Positions 25,428 to 34,157 of a DNA stretch of 64,000 nt are shown piece by piece; position 1 is the stretch's first letter; each line of letters opens with the position of its first letter. The translations under genes and the position numbers were made by a program. Source of the DNA: G965233625 sp965233625 (GTDB lineage Bacteria > Planctomycetota > Planctomycetia > Pirellulales > Pirellulaceae); the NCBI GenBank assembly GCA_965233625.1, contig OZ247499.1:3410001-3474000 (forward strand), written 5' to 3'. Below the pieces are notes generated by a model. It did not search any database. It was not told the DNA's origin and worked only from the letters and a program-made list of their open reading frames with translations.

Positions 25428-25501
25428 GGGGCGGTAGCTCAATTGGTTAGAGTCCCGGACTGTCGATCCGGAGGTTGCGGGTTCGAGTCCCGTCCGCCTC
25501 G
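25428..25501 (+). tRNA. tRNA-Asp (GTC)
   Basis: The acceptor arm GGGGCGG pairs with CCGCCTC (one G-U pair). The D arm is GCTC/GAGT, and the anticodon stem CCGGA/TCCGG holds loop CTGTCGA with anticodon GTC at 25462-25464. The T arm is GCGGG-TTCGAGT-CCCGT. The discriminator is G and CCA is not encoded. A promoter and an intrinsic terminator flank it. Confidence 0.97.
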
Positions 25502-25510
25502 CTCAAAGAA

Positions 25511-25546
25511 AACGCCTGCTGTCTGTTTTAGATAGCAGGCGTTTTT
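25511..25546 (+). terminator. intrinsic terminator of tRNA-Asp
   Basis: AACGCCTGCTGTCT pairs with AGATAGCAGGCGTT (13 of 14) around a short loop and is followed by TTT then GC. It begins nine bases after the tRNA. It may also serve the convergent sulfite oxidase gene. Confidence 0.85.
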
Positions 25547-25602
25547 GCTTTCTTGACGTGTCTAAGGCGAACTTCCCAGGCACGCCTTATCAATGCGGCG
25601 CC

Positions 25603-26838
25603 TTAGCTCACCATCAGTTTGATCTTCTCCACGCCGTTCCATTCGTAGCCGGAGGGGTTCCAGTGGATGGCGCCGTTGAGGGGTTGGGAGCGGCCGTGGG
25701 CGTCGGTGGCGCGGGACCAGACTTCGTGCTGTCCGGCAGGCAGGGTGACCGGGGCGGACCAGCGTTGCCAGCCGTAGCGGCCAGTGGATTCTTCCAGCTT
25801 CGCGCGGGTCCAGGTGTTGCCTTGGTCGGTGGAGATTGCCACTGAGTCGATCCGCACGGCGCCATCGTTGAACGCCACGCCGCGGACCAGCGTGGGCTTA
25901 CCGGCGGCGACCTGTGCCCCGTCGGCGTGCGAGAGGATGACGGACTTGACCTTCAACCGCCAGCAGGCGTTGCTGTTTTCCAGCGTGTAGGGTTGCTTCG
26001 TACCAGGACGCAGGATGCGTTTAGGAGCGCGGTACCGGCCGGCGTGATGGTGGTTGGTGCTCTCATCCATTTCAAAGCGAAGTTTCGAGAGCCACTTCAC
26101 CTGCATCGTGGCGAAGAAGCCGGGCACCACCAGTCGCACCGGGCCGCCGTGAATGGCAGGCAGCGGCTCTCCGTTCATGCGGGTCGCCAGATAGCCGCGC
26201 TGGATGACGTCGTGCACGGGCAGGCTGTGTTCAAAATCGTCGCTGTCCGGCAGTGCTTCATCCTTGCCTTCGGCCGCGACAAAGCGCAGTTTGTCATCCA
26301 GGGCCAGATTGTATTTCTTGACGATGGCTTTGATGGGTACGCCGGCAAACACTACGTTGCCCATCGCGCCCCGCGTCCACTGCGTGCCCTTGGTCTGGGC
26401 GGCTTTGGAGAACAGCCCGCGGCCATTGCCGCAGCATTGCAGCACGACGGCGTGTTCCACCTGCTCCATGTCGCTGAGTGCTGCCGCATCGAAGGTGAAA
26501 CTCTTACCGCCCGCCAGTCCGGTGAATTCAATGTTCCAGCCCTTTAGAGCCACGCCATCAATATTGGCGGCGTCTTTGGGTTGCTGGTTGTTGCGGACGA
26601 AGAGCAGGCTCGCCGGCGTGTGTGTGCTATCGAGCAGTTGCGGCGGCGACTCCATCGAGGCGGGAAACACCTTATGAACCGTCAGCCGCTTGTCCTTACC
26701 TTTGACAACTTCTGCGGCGCTGCTTTTCCCAGGCTCGTCCGCATGCAGCAGCGGGAGCGAACTGGTGGCGGCGGTTGCGGCAGCCGCGGTGGCAAGAAAT
26801 TTCCGGCGGTAGATCCTGATAGGTGTCTGCTGGGGCAT
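25603..26838 (-). CDS. Tat-exported molybdopterin sulfite oxidase-type enzyme
   Basis: The protein has 411 residues. A twin-arginine signal is present (YRRKFLATAAAATAATSS). The molybdenum-ligand Cys is in VVLQCCGNGR (Cys135 by analogy with the QCAGN motif of sulfite oxidase), followed by WTRGAMGNVVFAGVPIKAI. IQRGYLATRMNGEPLPAIHGGPVRLVVPGFF then KWLSKLRF is the cofactor-binding core. The C-terminal 130 residues form the Mo-co dimerisation domain (VRIDSVAISTDQGNTWTRAKLE). There is no haem domain, so it resembles the SorA/YedY branch and needs an outside electron acceptor, which is not visible here. It likely oxidises sulfite, useful beside the sulfatases of planctomycetes. Confidence 0.9.
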   Translation of the reverse strand: MPQQTPIRIYRRKFLATAAAATAATSSLPLLHADEPGKSSAAEVVKGKDKRLTVHKVFPASMESPPQLLDSTHTPASLLFVRNNQQPKDAANIDGVALKGWNIEFTGLAGGKSFTFDAAALSDMEQVEHAVVLQCCGNGRGLFSKAAQTKGTQWTRGAMGNVVFAGVPIKAIVKKYNLALDDKLRFVAAEGKDEALPDSDDFEHSLPVHDVIQRGYLATRMNGEPLPAIHGGPVRLVVPGFFATMQVKWLSKLRFEMDESTNHHHAGRYRAPKRILRPGTKQPYTLENSNACWRLKVKSVILSHADGAQVAAGKPTLVRGVAFNDGAVRIDSVAISTDQGNTWTRAKLEESTGRYGWQRWSAPVTLPAGQHEVWSRATDAHGRSQPLNGAIHWNPSGYEWNGVEKIKLMVS

Positions 26839-26976
26839 GGCGTCTAAGTCCGCGTTGCGAAGTCGTTGGAAGATTCAGCACAACACGCCGTAAGCAGCGC
26901 GTTGTGATTTTCATTCTAACGCATTCTCGAGCGACCTAGGAACGCTTACGCAACGATATTCCGGCCACCCGCCCGT

Positions 26977-27474
26977 TCAGGCAGAGGCGCCGTCTGCGCC
27001 GGTGGTGCTGTTGTTGCTGCGCGCCGGTTTGATCTTTTCAACGACGCTGGATTCCTGCGCCAGGTGGCAATTGACCAGGTGTGGCATCCACAACGCTTTT
27101 TCGACGAAGGCGAGCAGCATTTCCGGGTCGTACGGTTTACGCAGGAAGTAGGCGCCGCCTGCAGCGTGCACCTGATCGACGATCTCGCGGCTTTCACGTT
27201 CAGAAACAAACAGCACGGGCGTATCGCCCAGGTGGGGTTCGTTCTTCAGTTCACGGCAGAGTTCAAAACCGTTGTCTTCGCCCAGGTCGATATCGCAGAT
27301 GATCAGGTCCAGGTCCAGGCCGCGGACGGCTTTCAAAGCGGCTTCGGCGTCGGCGGCGCCATACACGTCATAACCCGTCAGGTGCATAGCGCCCTGAACG
27401 GCGATGCGTGTGAGTGGATCTTCGTCAATAACAAGAATGGTGGTGGGCGGATTCTGTTTCGAGGGAGCAGTCAT
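26977..27474 (-). CDS. single-domain response regulator
   Basis: The protein has 165 residues. The receiver is intact: acid pair Asp17-Glu18 (ILVIDED), phospho-acceptor Asp61 (LIICDIDLGEDNGFEL), Ser/Thr switch region VLFVSERESREI and Lys113 (FLRKPYDPEML). The tail after about residue 125 (KPARSNNSTTGADGASA) is disordered, with no output domain. No kinase is adjacent. It lies upstream of the sulfite oxidase gene on the same strand with 138 bases between, and may be controlled by the palindromes at 27711-27760. Confidence 0.88.
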   Translation of the reverse strand: MTAPSKQNPPTTILVIDEDPLTRIAVQGAMHLTGYDVYGAADAEAALKAVRGLDLDLIICDIDLGEDNGFELCRELKNEPHLGDTPVLFVSERESREIVDQVHAAGGAYFLRKPYDPEMLLAFVEKALWMPHLVNCHLAQESSVVEKIKPARSNNSTTGADGASA

Positions 27475-27710
27475 CGTTCTGTGGCCTTAAAGAATTTACC
27501 GGGCGCCGCTCCATCAGCCAGACGCCGGACCGGTTGGTCCGATGTGGCTCCCCGGATGGCCTGCCTTGATCCTGCCGGGGGTGACATCCATTTGTCAGCC
27601 GTTGAACAAACTTAGCTTGTAGTTTGAACATCGGCGCCGCAGATCCACCCGGTCGAGGTAAAAGCTACGCGGTCTGCCTAGCTGATACAGGCCGTAGAAC
27701 TAGAAATCGT

Positions 27711-27760
27711 TTCAACCCGGTTGAAGACTTTCAACCCAGTTGAACGCGATTCAACCCGGA
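27711..27760. promoter_or_regulatory. array of TTCAACCC palindromes, probable operator
   Basis: Three copies of TTCAACCC begin at 27711, 27730 and 27750, 19-20 bases apart (close to two helical turns). The first is part of the perfect palindrome TTCAACCCGGTTGAA and the second of TTCAACCCAGTTGAA. The third overlaps the purU stop. The array is about 235 bases upstream of the response-regulator start. The spacing on one face of the helix fits a dimeric regulator; no T-run is present, so a terminator is less likely. Confidence 0.5.
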
Positions 27761-28635
27761 GTGCGGGCGATGACGCGGTGGAAGTGCAGTTGCACTTCGC
27801 GGTCGATCACGCGGCGTACGCCTTCTAATAGGCACCGCGGTTCGTTGTCTTCCTGCCCGGTGCGGATAATGTCTTCCAGCCGCGCGCCCGGCGGCACGGT
27901 GAAAGTGGACTGGTTGATAATCTGATTACCCGCGTCCAGTTCCGGCACAATGAAGTGGCAAGTGGCGCCAAAGGTCAGCATGCGGCTGGCGTAAGCGTCG
28001 TGATACGGACGGATGCCGGGGAAGCTGGGCAGCAGCCCATGGTGCAGGTTGATAATGCGGCCGCCGGCGTACTTCCAGCAACTAGCGGCCGGGAGCACGC
28101 GCATGTAGCGGGCGAGAATGATGTAGTCGACTTCAAACTCATCGCAGATATCCATCATCGCATTGTCGTCGGCCACGCCCTTCGCATCGCCAATCATCCG
28201 CCACGGCACGTCAAACTGTTCGGCCAGGCCGCGGCAGGCGTTGCGGTTGCCGATCATCACGGCAGGTTCAGCATTCAGCACCCGGTCGCGGATGGCGCGC
28301 AGCAGCGCCAGCGGTGTTTCGCTGCGATAGGTGGTGCAGATCGCCAGGCGTGGACGCGTTGCGCGTTCCTCAGGAGACCAGACGCGGACCGACAGGTTTT
28401 TCATGCGGCCGATTTCCAGCACGGCGGACCGCAGCCTGGGCAGTTCTTCCGCGGGCAGATCGATGCGCAACAGCATGGCGAAGAGGGCTTCTTCGTCATG
28501 ATCGTACATCTGAATTTCGGCAATGTTGGCTCCCTGGCCCGTTACGTAGTGAATAATCGGGTCGGCCAGCCGCACGTTGTCAGGCCCAACGGCGGTAATC
28601 ACAAACTGCATTGCTTCACCCATGTCCGCAGACAT
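27751..28635 (-). CDS. purU: formyltetrahydrofolate deformylase
   Basis: The protein has 294 residues (286 if it starts at the third in-frame ATG, 28611). It hydrolyses 10-formyl-THF to formate and THF, balancing one-carbon pools with GlyA. An N-terminal ACT domain (about 9-90) senses ligands. The formyltransferase domain has the catalytic Asn/His motif INLHHGLLPSFPGIRPYHDA and the aspartate in PELDAGNQIINQ. YIILARYMRVLP is also diagnostic. The N-terminus is somewhat divergent in the ACT part (TAVGPDNVRLADPI) but all catalytic residues are present. Downstream lies the TTCAACCC operator array. Confidence 0.93.
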   Translation of the reverse strand: MSADMGEAMQFVITAVGPDNVRLADPIIHYVTGQGANIAEIQMYDHDEEALFAMLLRIDLPAEELPRLRSAVLEIGRMKNLSVRVWSPEERATRPRLAICTTYRSETPLALLRAIRDRVLNAEPAVMIGNRNACRGLAEQFDVPWRMIGDAKGVADDNAMMDICDEFEVDYIILARYMRVLPAASCWKYAGGRIINLHHGLLPSFPGIRPYHDAYASRMLTFGATCHFIVPELDAGNQIINQSTFTVPPGARLEDIIRTGQEDNEPRCLLEGVRRVIDREVQLHFHRVIARTPG

Positions 28636-28849
28636 TTAAATAGTTAACGAAAGATTCAATCACAGATGTTTGTACTTTATTTCCCGGCCCTGGGTAGGTT
28701 GCCAATCGAGGGAGCGATGGCGTTCCGGGCAGGATTGTAAATTTCTGCATCGGAAGATTCTGCCCCATAAACAGCCGCATCCAGACGTGGTATATTGCGG
28801 TCGAGCGTTGCAATGCAAGCAGAATGTAAACAGTAAGGCGAATCACATT

Positions 28850-30268
28850 ATGGCGAATATCAGCCCGCTATCGTTCAGTTACAGTAACAGCCTGTTGCCG
28901 CTAACAGGCGTCACGCAGACCCAACTGGACGGCATTGCGCCGCAGCTGGAAGCGGCCCGCCGTGAGATTCTGGAAGTCGACGCGAAACTATGGGAAGAGG
29001 GCGGCGACGTTCCCGCAGAGAAGCAACCGCTGGACGCGGGCTTTCTACACCTGCCCGATCGGCTGCTGGCGGAATACGATTCGGACCGCGAGAACAGTGA
29101 GCTGCATCAGATTCTGACCACCGCGCGCCGGTTGCAGGAATCGGTGGATCGCGTGGTGGTGCTGGGCATCGGTGGTTCTTACATGGGCGCCCGGGCGCTG
29201 CTGGAATCCTGCCGCGAGCCTTACTACAACGAACTGTCACGCGCGGATCGCGGTGGTTCGCCCCGCATTTATTTCGAAGGCAACAATATCGACAACGATT
29301 CGTCCCGCGGGCTGCTGCACCTGCTGGGCAACGGCAGCGAAGCAACGGGCGTGGACGACCGATGGGCGATTGTCGTCATCAGCAAAAGCGGCGGCACGCT
29401 CGAAACCGCGGCTTCCTTCCGCATCTTCCTGCGGGCGTTGCAGCAGTCGTGTGGCGGCGATGCTGCCAAGGTCGCCGATCTAGTCGTGCCCGTCACGGGC
29501 GAAAGCGGCAAGCTGTTCGATCTGGCAACGGCGCTGGGCTGCAAAGAGAAGTTCCGCGTGCCCGATGGTGTGGGCGGACGGTTCTCGATTCTTTCCGCCG
29601 TGGGGCTGTTGCCCGCAGCTGTGATGGGGATCGACATCATCGCGCTGCTACGCGGCGCCGCAGCGATGACTAAGCGTTTTGCCGAAGCGGCTCCGGGGGA
29701 CAATCCCGTGCTCGACTTCACGGCTGTCTGCCGGCTGATGGAATTGAACCGCGGCGCCAACATCCGTCTGCTATCGATGTGGGCCAAGGGGCTGGAGTCC
29801 ATCGGTCTGTGGTACGACCAGCTTCTGGCCGAGAGCATCGGCAAGGCGGAGCTTGGCGCCACACCGCTGACGGTCGTTAACACCCGCGACCTGCACTCCC
29901 GCGCGCAGCAGCATCAGGAAGGTCGTCGCGACAAAATGATCACCAACGTGATCTTAGAAAACTGGCAGACTGACCCGCTGGAAATCGGCGAGAGCGAGCA
30001 CAACCAGGACGAACTGAACGCGATGGCCAGCCGCACCCTGCCAGAGCTAATGTCGGCCGCCATCCAAGGCACCAACCAGGCTTATGCAGACGACGACCGC
30101 CCCACGGCGGACATCACGCTGCCTGCCAGCGATCCTTCGTCCATCGGACAGTTCCTGCAGATGATGATGATCGCCACCGTGCTGGAAGGCCGGCTGATGG
30201 GTGTTAATCCCTACGGTCAGCCCGGCGTCGAAGGCTATAAGCAGAACATGAAGAAGATTCTGGGCTAA
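28850..30268 (+). CDS. pgi: glucose-6-phosphate isomerase
   Basis: The protein has 472 residues from the ATG at 28850; a 60-codon upstream extension carries no homology and is left out. It interconverts glucose 6-phosphate and fructose 6-phosphate. The two SIS domains show GIGGSYMGARALLE, VVISKSGGTLETAASFRIFL, VPDGVGGRFSILSAVGLLPAAVMG (the sugar-phosphate loop), and ESEHNQDELNAMASRTL, which carries the catalytic histidine region. The C-terminal lysine is in GVEGYKQNMKKILG. It resembles the shorter bacterial/archaeal pgi branch. It diverges from purU, with a 214-base promoter region between. Confidence 0.95.
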   Translation: MANISPLSFSYSNSLLPLTGVTQTQLDGIAPQLEAARREILEVDAKLWEEGGDVPAEKQPLDAGFLHLPDRLLAEYDSDRENSELHQILTTARRLQESVDRVVVLGIGGSYMGARALLESCREPYYNELSRADRGGSPRIYFEGNNIDNDSSRGLLHLLGNGSEATGVDDRWAIVVISKSGGTLETAASFRIFLRALQQSCGGDAAKVADLVVPVTGESGKLFDLATALGCKEKFRVPDGVGGRFSILSAVGLLPAAVMGIDIIALLRGAAAMTKRFAEAAPGDNPVLDFTAVCRLMELNRGANIRLLSMWAKGLESIGLWYDQLLAESIGKAELGATPLTVVNTRDLHSRAQQHQEGRRDKMITNVILENWQTDPLEIGESEHNQDELNAMASRTLPELMSAAIQGTNQAYADDDRPTADITLPASDPSSIGQFLQMMMIATVLEGRLMGVNPYGQPGVEGYKQNMKKILG

Positions 30269-30380
30269 GAGTCATCTGCCCTCGAACCGTGCACCCTCCT
30301 CCGTCTTGTGTGCGAGGGTGCAGTTAGTGCCGGATAATGGCTTGGGCGGCGGCGCGATGATATGCCGCCGATCAGAACAT

Positions 30381-31085
30381 CTATTTCAGATGTTTGACTT
30401 TGATATCTTTGAACTGCACGACCATCGCAGGACCGGCGTGTAGTTGCAGGGCAAGGATGCCTTTCATCTTGCGTTTGTCTTCCTGATTGTCGGTCACGTC
30501 GCAAGTGGTCAGGCCGTTGATCTTCTGCACGATGTGGTTGCCCTTGGCGATGATGACGTAGTCGTTCCAGCCGCTCTTCTTCAGCGAACCAAGAATCTTC
30601 TCGCTGGGGTCGGTGGCGCCGGTGACGTTCTTCTTGCCGTCGGCGGTAATGGTCACTTTGGTGCTCCGCATCGCCAGGATGCCGCGGCCCTTTTCTTCGT
30701 ACAGGATGCCCATGAACCGGTCGTTTTCTGCAATGTCGGCCTGATAGCCGCCGACGACAAAATCGCCGCGGTGCGTGCTGCGGTACTGGATGCCGGAGTT
30801 ATGATTTTCCAGGCGGAATTTCAGGTGCAGTTCAAAGTCAGCCAGTTCGCCATCTTTCCAGATCAGAAACGTGTTGCCTTTGGTCGGGTTTTCTTTGGTG
30901 GTGCGGCCCGTGATGGCGCCGTCTTCAACACTCCAGAACTCCTTCTTACCTTCCCAGCCCTTGAGAGACTCGCCATCAAAGATCGAAACAAAGCCATCCG
31001 CCTTCTCTTCCGCTGCCACCAGCGCAGGGACACAGAGGCTGGCCAGTAGAATTGCGGCTGCGGAAATGCTGAAACGTGTTTTCAT
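30381..31085 (-). CDS. secreted DUF1080 (3-keto-disaccharide hydrolase-like) protein
   Basis: The protein has 234 residues. The start at 31085 gives a good signal peptide (MKTRFSISAAAILLASLCVPALVA, cleavage before AEEKAD). The domain is the concanavalin-like DUF1080: FVSIFDGESLKGWEG, WSVEDGAITGRT, FELHLKFRLENHNSGIQYRS and ALQLHAGPAMVVQFKDIKVK. Family members bind or hydrolyse 3-keto sugars or related glycans, and they are expanded in planctomycetes. The active residues are not firmly known, so activity is inferred. It converges with pgi. Confidence 0.88.
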   Translation of the reverse strand: MKTRFSISAAAILLASLCVPALVAAEEKADGFVSIFDGESLKGWEGKKEFWSVEDGAITGRTTKENPTKGNTFLIWKDGELADFELHLKFRLENHNSGIQYRSTHRGDFVVGGYQADIAENDRFMGILYEEKGRGILAMRSTKVTITADGKKNVTGATDPSEKILGSLKKSGWNDYVIIAKGNHIVQKINGLTTCDVTDNQEDKRKMKGILALQLHAGPAMVVQFKDIKVKHLK

Positions 31086-31207
31086 CGTCGTAGTTACTCC
31101 AAGGGTGGGGTTAATGATTGACTGGTTTTCGAGCGTCCATTGTAACAACGCCGACAGACACTGCGTGGTTAATTCCGCGGTCGTTCGTGGGAGATTAAAA
31201 TTGGCTG

Positions 31208-31250
31208 CAAATTCTCCGCTAGGTGGGAGAGGAATCAACGGAGACTCTGC
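31208..31250. repeat. imperfect direct repeat, copy A
   Basis: The segment has the shape AATTCTCCGCTAGG..GGG then CAACGGAGACT.TGCA. It matches 31690-31728 at about 80 percent in the same orientation. The repeats bracket the 141-residue gene at 31276-31701. Confidence 0.55.
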
Positions 31251-31275
31251 AAAAATAGTCGACAGGATAGTTCAC

Positions 31276-31701
31276 ATGATGGAGGAAGAATGGCTGGCGT
31301 CAGACGACCCAAAGATGATGGCGGACCTTGTTGTAAGCAAAGCGTCACCAGGGCAACTGCTGACTGCGTCAATCGCATTATGTCGTGCAGATGCGGCGCT
31401 AATGGAAAGCCCCGTCGATCGTAATGCCATTGAATGGGTGGCACGAGTAAACAGTGGTGAAGTTAGCTTCGATGACCCCAAAGGTCCGGGTGATGGTGAC
31501 TGCTACTTGATGTCCGGGGCGGTAAATCGATGCATAGCAGTTGCAGGGAGCATAGATCGCGGAAAATTTGATGAGGTCCAAAATTCGTTCAGGGAAATAC
31601 TCAGTTTCTTGACCGACGATGCAGACGTTTCAAGGCTTAAGGAACTAGCCACAATACTTCGAAGTGTGATTCCTTCGCATCTATTGAAAAATTCCCGCTA
31701 G
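31276..31701 (+). CDS. hypothetical protein with EWLASDDP N-terminus
   Basis: The protein has 141 residues from the first of two tandem ATG codons (MMEEEWLASDDPKMMADLV). A longer frame reaches upstream to 30871 antisense to the DUF1080 gene and is judged spurious. The opening resembles a large class of planctomycete accessory proteins that begin E-W-L-x-C/S-x-D-P-x-x-M-x-x-F/L, whose role is unknown. The rest is helical (LLTASIALCRADAALME, EVQNSFREILSFLTDDAD). It sits between two imperfect direct repeats and before an SMI1-type gene, a pattern typical of small cassette genes. Function unknown. Confidence 0.6.
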   Translation: MMEEEWLASDDPKMMADLVVSKASPGQLLTASIALCRADAALMESPVDRNAIEWVARVNSGEVSFDDPKGPGDGDCYLMSGAVNRCIAVAGSIDRGKFDEVQNSFREILSFLTDDADVSRLKELATILRSVIPSHLLKNSR

Positions 31702-31728
31702 GCGGGGAGCAACAGCGGAGACTTCGCA
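31690..31728. repeat. imperfect direct repeat, copy B
   Basis: This is the second copy of the element at 31208-31250 (ATTCCCGCTAGGCGGGGA and AGCGGAGACTTCGCA). It overlaps the end of the 31276 gene and precedes the SMI1-type gene. Confidence 0.55.
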
Positions 31729-31778
31729 GTGCTTCGCGTCGTGTTCGCAGACAACAAGAAGAATGGGATGAAAATCAA

Positions 31779-32258
31779 ATGATGTTTCGAGACCTTGAGA
31801 CGGATCCTGTGGACACAGAACCCACTGGCGCCTTTCTAGATGAAGATCTGGCAACGCTAACTGGAGTCGACATTCCACCCAGCTTCCTGGAATTTCTGCT
31901 ACGGGTTGGCGGCCGGTCCATTACACAATGCGGATTCAAGATCGCGCCGTACGAAGGTACTTTCGCGTTTCCGCACGTTTATTCGCTGCACAGGGGATAC
32001 GGCGAATATGCTCTTATTGACGAACTTAAAGCAGCGCGGGAGATCAACGGCATCCCACCAGAAGTCATTCCCTTTGCCTGTGAAATCAACGGGCCCTACG
32101 AAGGCGTTATGTATCTTGACCTGACAACTGACGGCAATGGACGCGTACTCGTGTTTGCCACGGCTAAGCCAGGGTGGATAGGACAAAACACGGAAGATGC
32201 ATGGCTTGACGTCTCTGAAGACTTTGACGGTTACGTTGAACTCCTCACCAAAGAATGA
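31779..32258 (+). CDS. SMI1/KNR4 (SUKH)-like protein
   Basis: The protein has 159 residues. SUKH-type features are IPPSFLEFLLRVGGRSI near residue 33, a middle VIPFACEINGPYEGVMYLDL and a C-terminal WLDVSEDFDGYVELLTKE. Two adjacent ATGs give alternative starts. By family it may be an immunity protein. It is the second SUKH gene of the window, 30 kb from the first; the two are not close relatives in sequence. A strong terminator follows at 32297. Confidence 0.65.
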   Translation: MMFRDLETDPVDTEPTGAFLDEDLATLTGVDIPPSFLEFLLRVGGRSITQCGFKIAPYEGTFAFPHVYSLHRGYGEYALIDELKAAREINGIPPEVIPFACEINGPYEGVMYLDLTTDGNGRVLVFATAKPGWIGQNTEDAWLDVSEDFDGYVELLTKE

Positions 32259-32296
32259 CAGGTGATAGCGGAAACTGGTTGTCACTTCAGTAATAA

Positions 32297-32324
32297 AAAA
32301 TCCCCGGTGTTTGCCGGGGATTTT
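32297..32324. terminator. strong bidirectional terminator
   Basis: AAAATCCCCGG pairs perfectly with CCGGGGATTTT around a six-base loop, with A-run and T-run at the ends. It separates the SUKH gene from the convergent coiled-coil gene. Confidence 0.88.
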
Positions 32325-32366
32325 CGAGCGTCTATTCATCGCAACAAGGTTCCGCCGTATGGCGTT

Positions 32367-34157
32367 TTACTGCGGCCAGGCGGGGCGGGGGTCGTTGGTG
32401 GCTTTGCGTTTGATGCCGCTGAACAATCCGCTGGGGCGGCCTGCCTGCTGTTCGCCGTCGAGGCGGAGTCCGTCGGGGTCGCCGCTGGCGACGCTTTCGG
32501 GTGCGTTTCCGCCGGGATAGGCTGAACGGAGTTCGCGGTTCTCTTTCCGCAGCCGGGTGGCTTCGGATTGTGCCTGGTCCTGCATCTGGCGGGCACGGGC
32601 GCAGACGGTCTTCGCTTCTTCCAGGAAGGCGTCCATCTTTTCACGCAGGCGTTTCTCAACGGTGCGTGTTTCCGTTTTGGCCTCCTCAAGCTGCCGCTGC
32701 ACGATCTGCAATTCATCCTTCAGGTTGTCTCGCTGGGCGATGGCGTGCAGCAGTTCCGCCTTTACTTCGTCAAGTTCGCTGCTGTCGCGTTCCTGTTGAA
32801 GCTGCTGGATGATCTGCTGCGCTTCCGCCAGTTCCTGACGGACGCTGGCTAGTTCTTCACTTGCCGGCGGGTTGCCCGCGCTCTTCTGCTTTTTGATGTT
32901 TGCCTCTAGCTGGTCGACGATATCCATCGTGCGGGCGTTGTCCTGGCGGAGCTGTTCTTCGACCTGATCCAGGGCAGCGTTGGCTTTTTCGTAATCCTGC
33001 TGATGCTGCTGCGCCTGCTCGCGAAGCTGGTCGTTCTGCAACTGCAGCGTGGAGATCGTGGCGCCCATCTCGCGGGCTTCGGCCTGCATGATGGTGTATG
33101 TTTCAGCGTGCACCAGCGCGGCCTGATCGAAATTCTTCCGGGTCTGTTTCAGCTCCGCCTGCATCGCCTCGTGGCTGGCCTTCAATCCGGCGATGGTGCT
33201 TTCGGTCTCAACGTGCTGCTGCGAATTCTGGTTCTCCTGCAACTGCTGTTGAAGCTGCTGATTTTCGTTGCGGAGGTTTTCAATCTGCTGCTCGAATTGC
33301 ATCCGCAGGTTGTCCGCATCCTGTTGCTGCATTTCCGCCTTCGACTGCATGGCGGCGGAACGGGCGCGCCACTCGTCGCGTTCGATCCGCAGACGCAGCA
33401 TTTCATCTTCGAAGCTGTTTCGGCTTTCGATCTGTTCAGCAATCTGATCGCGGAGGCGGCGGACGGTCTGCTGAATGTCCTGGTTTTCAATCTCCAGTTG
33501 CTGGCGATCGTTTTCCAGTTCGGCGATGCCCTGGTTATAGGTTGCCTCCATCGTGGCAAGCTGCTGCTTCAACTGCTGGTGCTTCCGCTCTAGCTTGTTG
33601 TTCCGGGCGATCAGGCGTTCGATCTCGTGACCGCTGGAGGCGGCGGATGTGGCGGCGATCTGGTGCAGGCGGTCGCGGTCGGCGCTGACTTCTTCCAGTT
33701 CGTTATGAACGCGGACGGCTTCGGCGCCGGCGGCGGCCAGGACGGCGGACATTTCCTGAGCGGAATGAAGTTCACCACGGGCCGTGGCGATGTCGCGCTG
33801 AATGGCGTGGTAGCGGGCGTCGATTTCATTCAGCCGTGCCGAGCCGGTCGTCACCGAAGCGAGTCGCTCGGCAGCCAGGCGGGAATCTTCGCGGGCGGCT
33901 TGCAGCTGGCTCTCTAAGCTGGCTTCACGTTGCTGAGCAAGCTGCGCATAGTGCTGCATGGTGGCCATGCTGGCTTCCATGTTGCCGGCAATTTCAACAT
34001 GCTCACGACGCAGCTTCATCACGTCGGCCATTAGCCGCGGTCCGATAGCTTCGATGGCGTCTAACTGTTTCTGGAGTTCCACAGGATCCCAGTCGCCAGC
34101 CGTGTTCTGCACACTTTCCGGCGCCGCATCCTGCTTGGGTTGGGAGTAGCTCGACAT
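32367..34157 (-). CDS. long coiled-coil protein, SMC/myosin-like composition
   Basis: The protein has 596 residues from ATG 34157; the 45 upstream codons look random. From about residue 30 to 560 it is nearly unbroken Glu/Gln/Leu/Ala heptads (for example NLRNENQQLQQQLQENQNSQQ). A disordered, Gly/Pro-rich C-terminus follows. No Walker motifs, hinge or membrane anchor are seen, so it is not an SMC ATPase. It may be a cytoskeletal scaffold or filament, as planctomycetes carry several long coiled-coil proteins. That role is inference from composition alone. Confidence 0.75.
   Translation of the reverse strand: MSSYSQPKQDAAPESVQNTAGDWDPVELQKQLDAIEAIGPRLMADVMKLRREHVEIAGNMEASMATMQHYAQLAQQREASLESQLQAAREDSRLAAERLASVTTGSARLNEIDARYHAIQRDIATARGELHSAQEMSAVLAAAGAEAVRVHNELEEVSADRDRLHQIAATSAASSGHEIERLIARNNKLERKHQQLKQQLATMEATYNQGIAELENDRQQLEIENQDIQQTVRRLRDQIAEQIESRNSFEDEMLRLRIERDEWRARSAAMQSKAEMQQQDADNLRMQFEQQIENLRNENQQLQQQLQENQNSQQHVETESTIAGLKASHEAMQAELKQTRKNFDQAALVHAETYTIMQAEAREMGATISTLQLQNDQLREQAQQHQQDYEKANAALDQVEEQLRQDNARTMDIVDQLEANIKKQKSAGNPPASEELASVRQELAEAQQIIQQLQQERDSSELDEVKAELLHAIAQRDNLKDELQIVQRQLEEAKTETRTVEKRLREKMDAFLEEAKTVCARARQMQDQAQSEATRLRKENRELRSAYPGGNAPESVASGDPDGLRLDGEQQAGRPSGLFSGIKRKATNDPRPAWPQ

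Noticed and set aside
31208..31728. Attachment sites (attL/attR) of a mobile element
   Set aside because: The repeats are imperfect, no integrase is present and no tRNA is adjacent; a repeat-linked gene cassette is more cautious.
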